From: CBDBCU01 sp965242615
GTDB taxonomy: Bacteria > Chloroflexota > Dehalococcoidia > Lucifugimonadales > UBA3495
Reading direction: 5' to 3'
Length of the DNA stretch: 64,000 bases
Assembly: GCA_965242615.1 (NCBI GenBank)
Contig: CBDESR010000005.1
Coordinates: 496,001 to 560,000, forward strand
The notes below the pieces were generated by a model. The model was not told the DNA's origin, ran no database searches, and worked only from the letters and a program-made list of their open reading frames with translations. Positions 42,843 to 49,227 of this stretch are shown here, piece after piece (position 1 is the stretch's first letter; the number at the start of each line of letters is the position of its first letter). Made by a program: the position numbers and the translations under genes.

Positions 42843-44066
42843 TCAGGTGCAGTTCGTATTACCCGTACTGATCGTCTGGCCAGGATGCCAAGTCCCGTGA
42901 GTATCCTCCGAACCCCAATTCCCATCCTGCCAGAAAGCCAGCTCGCACAGTTTCAGGGACTGGGCCTGCCCTTGCATCAGCACCAGCATATCGCCATTAT
43001 TCGCGCCATTCGGCGCCCCGGGCTCACCCAAAGTGCCGCCCCAATAAAAGACTTGGAACCGCGGCCCGCCATCCTTCCCTTTTTGGCCGCGCCGACCGCG
43101 CTCGCCACGCTCGCCCTGCTCGCCGCGCGGACCGGGCGGGCCTTGTTCGCCGGGCGGCCCTTGGGGGCCGGGCGGACCGTGCTGGGTAATGACCTGCTGG
43201 GGGTCGGCTTGGGTTGACCGGCCGGGTTGATTATCCAAGGCGGATTGAACGGCCTCGGCAACGGCGGCTTGCAAGGTTTCCCCGTCCACCCCAGCCGGCC
43301 CGGCCGGGCCCCGTTGTCCCCGCGGACCCCGATCACCTTGCTCTCCTTGGGGGCCCCGCGGACCTTCCGGGCCAACCGCGCCCTGCGGTCCGGCCGGCCC
43401 AACGGGCCCCGCCGGCCCTTGCGGCCCGGGCGCGCCCACCGGCACATTCTGCGGCCCCGGTTGCCCCTGACCATCATCAGACCCCTCAAAAACCGGAACC
43501 CCCTCCGGCGTCAAGGGGCCGGCGGCTTGACCATCGGAACCGCTGTCGCCACCGGAGCCGGAGGTCTCCGTTGGCGGCAGCAACCCGCTGCCACTGCCGT
43601 TGCCGCTACCTGCGCCGACGGCTCCGGGTTCACCCGGCGGCCCCATCGGGCCGATGGGGCCGGCATAACCCCGCGGCCCCCGTTCCCCGGGCGGCCCCGC
43701 CGGGCCGGGCATCCCGGTCAGCCCGGTTTCGGCCAAGGCCAAGCGCAAAGTAGCGATGGGCGCCGCGCCCCAACTTTGTCCGTCATTGCCCCACAGGTCA
43801 TAGTTGGTCAAGTTCAGGTACAAGTCTCCGGCTTGAAACCCGGCCGCGCTCCGGGCCATCGGCGGCGTCGCATAGGGGCTGTCGCTGCCAAAATACCACA
43901 CCGTCCCCGGAACTACCGCCGGCCCGGGCGCCGGCGGCGGTTGTTGCGGTTCGACCAGTCCAACCACCGGCCCGTAGTTGCTGCGGATTAGCAGCAGGCC
44001 GCCCATTATCACCACGAGCGTCCCCAGAATAAAGGACGCCACAATCGTAACCCGCGAGCTACTCAT
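42843..44066 (-). CDS. Collagen-like membrane-anchored surface protein 1
   Basis: The 407-residue protein has an N-terminal membrane helix (VTIVASFILGTLVVIMGGLLLI), a conserved ~100-residue domain (SAAGFQAGDLYLNLTNYDLW...GQSWGAAPIA), then Gly-X-Y collagen-like repeats broken by two Ser/Gly/Asp-rich linkers, and a C-terminal globular part with FYWGGTLGEPGAPNGANNGD and two cysteines. Collagen triple helices form stalks on the surface. The ATG at 44066 has AAGGGG 6 bp upstream and lies inside the end of a 54-codon leader ORF. A paralogue is at 49220. Confidence 0.85.
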   Translation of the reverse strand: MSSSRVTIVASFILGTLVVIMGGLLLIRSNYGPVVGLVEPQQPPPAPGPAVVPGTVWYFGSDSPYATPPMARSAAGFQAGDLYLNLTNYDLWGNDGQSWGAAPIATLRLALAETGLTGMPGPAGPPGERGPRGYAGPIGPMGPPGEPGAVGAGSGNGSGSGLLPPTETSGSGGDSGSDGQAAGPLTPEGVPVFEGSDDGQGQPGPQNVPVGAPGPQGPAGPVGPAGPQGAVGPEGPRGPQGEQGDRGPRGQRGPAGPAGVDGETLQAAVAEAVQSALDNQPGRSTQADPQQVITQHGPPGPQGPPGEQGPPGPRGEQGERGERGRRGQKGKDGGPRFQVFYWGGTLGEPGAPNGANNGDMLVLMQGQAQSLKLCELAFWQDGNWGSEDTHGTWHPGQTISTGNTNCT

Positions 44067-44223
44067 AAGTTTCCCCTTCCCGCATACCCAGCGCCCGCAC
44101 CGGCGCCATGCGTACCGGCGTTTCATCCTGCCGTCCGCCCGCTGACCGGACGGACTCGGTCCGCTGTCCTACGGGATGGATCCGGGCATCAGCCCCACCC
44201 CATAGCGTAATAGGTCGGTTCAT
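44059..44223 (-). CDS. 54-codon leader ORF coupled to collagen-like gene 1
   Basis: This encodes MNRPITLWGGADARIHPV... (54 residues) and is preceded by an excellent ribosome-binding site (AAGGAGG, 7 bp before ATG). Its stop overlaps the collagen ATG as ATGAGTAG. The paralogous collagen gene has a leader of the same length (54 codons), similar start (MRRPVALP) and the same overlap. Sequence beyond the start is poorly conserved, so translation itself, not the peptide, may matter. Confidence 0.65.
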   Translation of the reverse strand: MNRPITLWGGADARIHPVGQRTESVRSAGGRQDETPVRMAPVRALGMREGETYE

Positions 44224-44258
44224 AACCACGCCTCCTTGGATAATAATTGCCGCCCATT

Positions 44259-44286
44259 ATTATAACCCTAAAGGTCAATAGCGCAA
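44259..44286 (-). promoter_or_regulatory. Promoter of the collagen-like operon 1
   Basis: On the minus strand TTGCGC (44286-44281), 16-bp spacer starting TATTG, TATAAT (44264-44259). The second collagen operon has TTGCGC, TATTG and 16-bp spacing too. Confidence 0.65.
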
Positions 44287-44595
44287 GGTTTTGGGGGCAA
44301 GACAATTCCGAAAGCATCCAAGCTAATAACTGGCTCACTTCGAGTGAAACTTGACTACTTTATACACTTGATATATCATCGTCCTTGGTTGGGAGGACCA
44401 CGGTACAAGGTTCGCTGGGGTTATCCCACCCGGCCACGCTTTTATCCTTCTTACCTTTTCTCCCCTTATATTTCCCCTTCCCCCCGCCATTGACTTACTG
44501 CCCGTCATCGGTTAGGCTGATAGTCGTTAATTCCGCCCGCATAAAAGCGGCCGTCAAAAGGGCGGCCGGCGGCGGGTGTGGACGAGGATTTTGTT
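44287..44595. other. Divergent intergenic region
   Basis: No gene is seen. A tentative rightward promoter is TTGACT (44351-44356), 17-bp spacer, TATCAT (44374-44379), about 220 bp before the hydratase ATG. A short GC-rich inverted repeat (GCGGCCG/GGCGGCCG) lies near 44548-44571. Confidence 0.4.
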
Positions 44596-45147
44596 ATGAC
44601 ACAGGAAACCCAATCGGCTCTGACCCCGGAAGTGCGCGCGATGATCGGGGTCTCCGGGGATGTGGTGACGGCGTGGGGCGTGGTGGACGCCGAGTATCTG
44701 CGCCGCTTTACCCAGGCGGTGATGGATCCCGACCCCCGCTATTGGGACGCCGACTTTGCCGCCACTACGCCCTATGGGGAAATCATCACCCCGCCCATTA
44801 TGGTCAGCTATCTGGCATCGCGCATCCGCCCCGACCAGGATGACCCGGTAACCCGGGCTTTCGAGGAAAACCCGGAGTCCGACGGCATCGGCTCCGTAGA
44901 ACGGCCGGGGGAACTGCCGCCGGTGCCGACGGATTTGGTGCGGGTGCTGAACGCCGGCAATGAACTGGAGATTTACCAGTATCCCAGCATCGGCGACCGG
45001 GTGTTTTTCCAGAACCGCTATTCGGACATTCGGGAACGGGTGGGCCGGGATGGCCGCCCCTTTCTGATTATCACCCGGGAAACTACCTACAAAAACCAGG
45101 ACGGGGCCTTGCTGTGCATCACCCGGGCGTCAACCATCCGCCGCTGA
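44596..45147 (+). CDS. MaoC-type (FAS1-like) dehydratase, N-terminal hot-dog subunit
   Basis: The protein of about 183 residues has a single hot-dog fold with DPDPRYWDADFAATTPYGEIITPP, the region matching the dehydratase family's substrate loop, and RYSDIRERVGRDG. Such proteins add or remove water from acyl-CoA and often need a second hot-dog subunit carrying the catalytic Asp/His. That partner is the next gene, 70 bp downstream. Substrate may be an enoyl-CoA or mesaconyl-CoA-like thioester. Confidence 0.82.
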   Translation: MTQETQSALTPEVRAMIGVSGDVVTAWGVVDAEYLRRFTQAVMDPDPRYWDADFAATTPYGEIITPPIMVSYLASRIRPDQDDPVTRAFEENPESDGIGSVERPGELPPVPTDLVRVLNAGNELEIYQYPSIGDRVFFQNRYSDIRERVGRDGRPFLIITRETTYKNQDGALLCITRASTIRR

Positions 45148-45217
45148 TTTTACCAGCCCGGCGGTTGGCATCCCGGCAGCGATTCGCCGGCATCCCCCGG
45201 AAAGAGGTAACGAAACT

Positions 45218-45778
45218 ATGACCACTCCCTTGGAAGACCTGCTGAAAATGGAACCGGCAGCGATTCTGGCCCACAACGAGCGGCCCAAAGCCGACGCCCT
45301 GCGCCATAAGGAACAGCTTTACTACGAGGATGTGGCCGAAGGGATGGAACTGCCCAAGTATATTTACCATCCCACGCCGACCCATCTGTTCCGGTGGAGC
45401 GCGGCCATCGAGAACTTCCACCGCATCCACTACGATTTGGACTTCGGCTTGAACCACGACAAGAACCCCAGCATCCTGGTGCATGGCTCCTGGAAACAGA
45501 GTGTCGTCCCCCAGTTCCTGAAGGATTGGACGTTGCCCGGCGGCTGGCCCTGGAAAGCCCAGTTTGAGCATCGGGCGATGCTGGTGCCGGGGGACATCCT
45601 GATTATGTGGGGGCAGGTCACCGGCAAGTACGAAAAGGGGCAGATGGGGTTCATCGAACTGGAAATCGGGATGAAAACCCAGGACGGCATTGAAAGTATG
45701 CCGGGAACGGCTACCGTAGTCCTGCCGCTGCGGGACGGGCCGCCCATCCCCTATCCTTTTGTGCCGCCGGCCGATTAG
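45218..45778 (+). CDS. MaoC-type dehydratase, catalytic hot-dog subunit
   Basis: The 186-residue protein has the hydratase-2 signature in WSAAIENFHRIHYDLDFGLNH and ILVHGSWKQS. It would pair with the upstream subunit to form a double-hot-dog enoyl-CoA hydratase. AAAGAGG precedes the ATG. A small gene follows 78 bp downstream. Confidence 0.82.
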   Translation: MTTPLEDLLKMEPAAILAHNERPKADALRHKEQLYYEDVAEGMELPKYIYHPTPTHLFRWSAAIENFHRIHYDLDFGLNHDKNPSILVHGSWKQSVVPQFLKDWTLPGGWPWKAQFEHRAMLVPGDILIMWGQVTGKYEKGQMGFIELEIGMKTQDGIESMPGTATVVLPLRDGPPIPYPFVPPAD

Positions 45779-45856
45779 CGGGCCAAGCCGAGGGGGGACA
45801 ATCCGACCGGCGGGGTAGCCCAAGCCGGGGCGGAGATTCGAGCGAGGTAAAAAACG

Positions 45857-46126
45857 ATGGCACGATTTATCGCCATTCATAATGTCCCGGGAATTACCGA
45901 AGCCGATTTCCGGGAAAAGCTGGACGGGGTGCGGAAGTGGCGTCCCGACCGCCGTACCACCATCCTAAAGGTGTACGGCGACCTCTCTGCCGGCCGCCTG
46001 GTGTCCGAGTGCGAGGCGGTGGAACAGTCCCACTTCGAGGATTGGATTAACCTGGTCGGCTGGCCGGCCGAGTCCATCCATCAGGTCGACATGGTCTGCC
46101 AGGTGGGGAATTTCTGGAAGCTGTAG
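45857..46126 (+). CDS. Small conserved-type protein behind the hydratase pair
   Basis: The 89-residue protein has alternating strands and helices (ARFIAIHNVPGITEADFREKL, RTTILKVYGDLSAGRLVSECEA), suggesting a small ferredoxin-like barrel as in DUF4242-type proteins. GCGAGG precedes the ATG. It ends the three-gene operon, before a strong terminator. No role can be assigned. Confidence 0.6.
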   Translation: MARFIAIHNVPGITEADFREKLDGVRKWRPDRRTTILKVYGDLSAGRLVSECEAVEQSHFEDWINLVGWPAESIHQVDMVCQVGNFWKL

Positions 46127-46187
46127 GGGCTGTAGGGATACCTGCCGCCGCGTTTCCGGGCGTCGGCTGGTTTTGTGGGAAAGTTTT

Positions 46188-46220
46188 ACCGGGGCGGCCG
46201 CAAGGTCCGCCCCGGTTTTA
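46188..46220 (+). terminator. Rho-independent terminator of the hydratase operon
   Basis: Stem ACCGGGGCGG/CCGCCCCGGT with a 9-nt loop and a following TTTTA. Confidence 0.85.
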
Positions 46221-46286
46221 TGTTGTGGCCCACTACACTACCACCGCCCGGCAACTTCCCCGCAAAGCCGGCCATCACGGTCAATG

Positions 46287-46715
46287 TCAAGCGTTGAGCA
46301 GCCAGTCTAATGTCCCCGGGGGGATTTGCAGGTGGGCCGGCCAGTCGGCGTTAAGCCGGGCCAGAAACTCCCCCGTATAGCGGCAGCTTTCGACAAAAAC
46401 CGACCGGGGTTGTTCCGGTTTCAACTCGAAGTTGTGCAGCCGGTTGACCGGCCCCCACAGCACATCGCCTTTGCCGTATTTCCGCTCAATGTACCCGCCC
46501 AACTGGGTGGATTTGCCGTTGGGCTGCTGTCCCGTTTCCAGTTGATAGCTAATCGCTACGCCGTAAAGGGCGGCTTGCCAAAGCTGCCCGGCGATGGCGG
46601 CGGCTATGCAGGGATTGTCGTCCCAATCCGCCGCGGCCAAGCCGGCAAAGCCTTCGCCGGCAGCCCGCAGTTGAGCCAAAGCGCACTGCCGGTAGGTATC
46701 AGGACTGATGGCCAT
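46287..46715 (-). CDS. Unrecognised helical protein paired with a frameshifted gene
   Basis: The 142-residue helical protein begins MAISPDTYRQCALAQLRAA. It has DDNPCIAAAIAGQLWQAALYG and a C-terminal RYTGEFLARLNADWP. The ATG at 46715 overlaps the end of the upstream frame by 17 bp. The general look (two small overlapping genes, the second helical) recalls toxin-antitoxin or nucleotidyltransferase-HEPN pairs, but I see no decisive motif. Confidence 0.5.
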   Translation of the reverse strand: MAISPDTYRQCALAQLRAAGEGFAGLAAADWDDNPCIAAAIAGQLWQAALYGVAISYQLETGQQPNGKSTQLGGYIERKYGKGDVLWGPVNRLHNFELKPEQPRSVFVESCRYTGEFLARLNADWPAHLQIPPGTLDWLLNA

Positions 46716-47017
46716 AGTGCTGCTCCAACTTCCGGAGGAAGGCTTCGGCAATCAGCACGCACCGCTCCCAGTCCTCGTCGTCCAGGTCGGGGTCGAACCA
46801 CCGGACATAGGAATAGGCGGCCTCAAACTCGATGTCGTTGCGGTCTTTGGCGATTTTCCGGACGGTGGACCAGGGGTCGGTAGGGTCGGTTTCCGGCACC
46901 CGGTCGCGCAGGTGAGCCTGCAAGGTCTGGTACAGGACGCTAATGGCTTCCCGGGGGCTGGTGGGGCCACAGGTCTTGCGCTGTCTGGATGTTGACTGCG
47001 ATGTCTTGCTGGGTCAT
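46699..47017 (-). pseudogene. Small gene probably broken by a frameshift
   Basis: The ATG at 47017, 10 bp after the ppcA stop, opens MTQQDIAVNIQTAQDLW and stops soon after. The same DNA in another frame continues as SPREAISVLYQTLQAHLRDRVPETDP...LEQHYGHQS down to 46699. A one-base change near 46950-46970, within runs of G and C, would join the two into a ~105-residue protein. It could be a true mutation, a sequencing error, or simply a shorter gene with a non-ATG start such as TTG 46923. Confidence 0.5.
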
Positions 47018-47027
47018 TTTTACCCCT

Positions 47028-48509
47028 TTACCCCAAAAACTGGCGGAGCTGGGCCGCCTCGGTTACATAGTGGGACAGGCTGACCCGGCTGCCGTGGTCA
47101 ATGCCGGCCCGGATGGCGCTGGTGAGTCCTTCATGCACCCGGTCGATTTCGTCGGTGAAGCGGCCGACGAGGCGGAGGTAATCGTCGCCGAGCATTTCCT
47201 TGACTTGGCGCTCGTTGGCGTAGCGGAGGGCGGCCCGCAGGTCGGCGTCGACGCTGGGATAGACTTCGCGGACGAAGGCCCAATCGGCGTCATCCAGGGC
47301 GGTCAAGCCGAGGAGTTCCGGGGGGGCGCCGATGGAATAGAGGGCGGCGGCAAAGCCGATGGCGCGGGGCAGGGCTACTTCGTCGCCGACGCTGTCGAGG
47401 GTGCGGCCGTAGCCGAATAAGCCGACATGGAGTTTGCGGTCGCGGCGGCGGGGGACATTGGCCGCGGCGGCGCTAATCAGGTTGATGTGGCGGCGCACTT
47501 GGGTTTGGTATTCGGCGGTGGCTTTGTCGATGACGGTCCGGGCGCGTTCCTGGTCAATCGGCGACGGTTCCTGCCGCTGGTGCGCCATAATTTCGCCAAT
47601 GCCCTGGCGGACGGTGGCTTTGTCGTAATCGTACTTGAAGGCGGACTGGACGGTAAAGGTTTGCGCGCTGGGGTATTCGCGTATTGCGCGGTCGATGTTG
47701 ACCGGGGTCAGGTGGCCGCGGAAGGGGACGGAGCCGGCGCCGATGATGGGGTAGAGGGGGATGCCCAGCCGCTGTTCCAGTTGGTACAGGCGGGAGAGGC
47801 CGGCTTTCAGGGTCAATTCGGCGCCGATGATGCCGTAGTTCAAGGCCGGGTCGCTGCGGGCGAGAAAGACGCGCTGGGCCGGCAAGTCCCGGCCGTGGAG
47901 GTATTCGTCGACGATACGGTCGCAGTAAAAGAGATGCTCCATATCCTCGATGAGGGGGATGACGCGGAGGGTTTTGGGAAAGAATTCGCCGACCCAATCC
48001 TTGACCAGTTGACCCTCGAGGAGCGGCTGGGTTTCCTGGCCGACAATCATGCGCCGGTAGTAGGCTTCGACTAATGCCAACTCGCGGGCTGAGGTGGTAA
48101 AGGGGAGGATGACTTCCTGGATGGGGGCGGTGTCCGGTTCGCCGCCGCCGTAGAAGCTGTGGGCCATATCCCAAGCGGCCGGGATGCTTTGGAGGGCTTC
48201 GACCATAGACTTGCGCATATCCCGCTCGATGCCGGGGTTCGGCACCCGGAGGGTCAGGACTACATCGCGGCCGAGGCGCTGCTGCTGCTGAAAGAAATCC
48301 GGGTAGCCGGTCAGGAGCTTGCGGACGACCTGGTTGTCGGCGTCTTTGCCTTCGGAGTCCCACATCTGCTCGTCGCAGCCGAGGGCGAAGACATCGGCGG
48401 CCTCGTGGACTTCGCCTTCGCTTTTCAGGACGCCGGCGGGGTCGGCGTAGGGGGCCGGCGTGGCGTTGTCGGGATGCTGGGTACTCATTACTTTCGGGAC
48501 AAAAAACAC
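47028..48509 (-). CDS. ppcA: Archaeal-type phosphoenolpyruvate carboxylase
   Basis: The 493-residue enzyme fixes bicarbonate onto PEP to make oxaloacetate. It matches the short archaeal-type family (~500 residues) rather than the ~900-residue bacterial enzyme: VMSTQHPDNATPAPY at the start, HSFYGGGEPDTAPIQE, RVFLARSDPALNYG and PIIGAGSVPFRGHL. A GTG start at 48509 with GAGGTG upstream gives the family N-terminus; an ATG at 48488 is an alternative. It is found in archaea and scattered bacteria, so transfer is likely in its history. Confidence 0.92.
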   Translation of the reverse strand: MFFVPKVMSTQHPDNATPAPYADPAGVLKSEGEVHEAADVFALGCDEQMWDSEGKDADNQVVRKLLTGYPDFFQQQQRLGRDVVLTLRVPNPGIERDMRKSMVEALQSIPAAWDMAHSFYGGGEPDTAPIQEVILPFTTSARELALVEAYYRRMIVGQETQPLLEGQLVKDWVGEFFPKTLRVIPLIEDMEHLFYCDRIVDEYLHGRDLPAQRVFLARSDPALNYGIIGAELTLKAGLSRLYQLEQRLGIPLYPIIGAGSVPFRGHLTPVNIDRAIREYPSAQTFTVQSAFKYDYDKATVRQGIGEIMAHQRQEPSPIDQERARTVIDKATAEYQTQVRRHINLISAAAANVPRRRDRKLHVGLFGYGRTLDSVGDEVALPRAIGFAAALYSIGAPPELLGLTALDDADWAFVREVYPSVDADLRAALRYANERQVKEMLGDDYLRLVGRFTDEIDRVHEGLTSAIRAGIDHGSRVSLSHYVTEAAQLRQFLG

Positions 48510-48538
48510 GGCGCACCTCGGCGGGGAAATAGAATAAA

Positions 48539-48621
48539 GGGAATTATATACTTGTGTACCAAACCGCTTGGGCGGACAGGCTAGTGGCAGATATAACTAG
48601 GTACACAAGTATATAATTCCC
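48539..48621. repeat. Perfect 22-bp inverted repeat with 39-nt loop
   Basis: Arms GGGAATTATATACTTGTGTA(CC) at 48539-48560 and their exact complement at 48600-48621 flank a GC-rich loop with its own small hairpin. The arms are AT-rich, unlike the surroundings. It lies 30 bp upstream of ppcA. Possibilities are a tiny MITE, a cruciform regulatory site or a relic of an insertion sequence. Confidence 0.85.
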
Positions 48622-48696
48622 AAAATAAACCACCCCCAATATACCCGAATTGAGGGCGGTTTAGCAACCAGCCCGAGCCGCAGCGGATTTTTTTGA

Positions 48697-48915
48697 ATCC
48701 AGGAATCGACCGTCTCCAGCCGCACATTAAGCGCCCATGCTGTCGACCTCCTCTTTCACGCCGCCGGGACTAACGCCATCCACCGGCGCAATGGGCTGGA
48801 GCGGCGATTTCGGGACGCTCATGTGGTGATGCAGCACGGGGCGGGACTGCCGGCTAATTACGAGTCGGGAGGGCAAGCCCTGATGGGACTGCCGCCCAAG
48901 GATCCGGGCTGGTAG
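48697..48915 (+). pseudogene. C-terminal remnant of an acyl-CoA dehydrogenase-like flavin monooxygenase
   Basis: A 72-codon open stretch without a start codon encodes VDLLFHAAGTNAIHRRNGLERRFRD...HVVMQHGAGLPANYESGGQAL and ends in TAG. The pattern FHAAG...RNxLERxFRDxH...QH is the end of acyl-CoA-dehydrogenase-fold monooxygenases. A TGA lies directly upstream in frame and nothing of the rest remains, so it is a leftover. Confidence 0.6.
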
Positions 48916-48933
48916 GCAGGCAATTAAGCGTAT

Positions 48934-48960
48934 AAACCGCCGCTACGAGCGGCGGTTTTA
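48934..48960 (+). terminator. Rho-independent terminator
   Basis: Perfect 11-bp stem AAACCGCCGCT/AGCGGCGGTTT with an ACG loop, then TTA. It lies behind the monooxygenase remnant, whose terminator it probably was. Confidence 0.8.
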
Positions 48961-48993
48961 ACAATGCCTTTACGCCTACGGCTGGAACAGGGC

Positions 48994-49021
48994 TTGCGCT
49001 ATTGCAATTCAGTGTTATGAT
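48994..49021 (+). promoter_or_regulatory. Promoter of the collagen-like operon 2
   Basis: TTGCGC (48994-48999), 16-bp spacer starting TATTG, TATGAT (49016-49021), matching the promoter of the first collagen operon in -35, spacer length and spacer start. Confidence 0.65.
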
Positions 49022-49062
49022 TATAGGCTTATTAAGCATTGGCTATACCGGCCGGCATAGTT

Positions 49063-49227
49063 ATGCGCCGGCCGGTTGCGCTGCCAAGAAAGGTTGCCCC
49101 CCGGCTTGGGCCGGGAGCAACCGGAGCCGGCTCCGGCCGGAAAAAGTTCAGATCGCCCTCCGCCGCGCCTTCGCCCCTTGCCCCCGCCGGGGCGGTTGTT
49201 ATCTGCCAAAAGGAACTTGATGATTAG
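49063..49227 (+). CDS. 54-codon leader ORF coupled to collagen-like gene 2
   Basis: Starts MRRPVALPRKVAPR and ends ELDD with its stop inside ATGATTAG, where ATG is the collagen start. Same length and overlap as the leader of the first collagen gene. The ribosome-binding site is weak; a TTG 24 bp earlier is also in frame. Confidence 0.5.
   Translation: MRRPVALPRKVAPRLGPGATGAGSGRKKFRSPSAAPSPLAPAGAVVICQKELDD

Noticed and set aside
48539..48621. Treating the perfect inverted repeat as a normal terminator
   Set aside because: The arms are AT-rich, the loop is 39 nt and no T-run follows; no gene ends next to it in a fitting direction.
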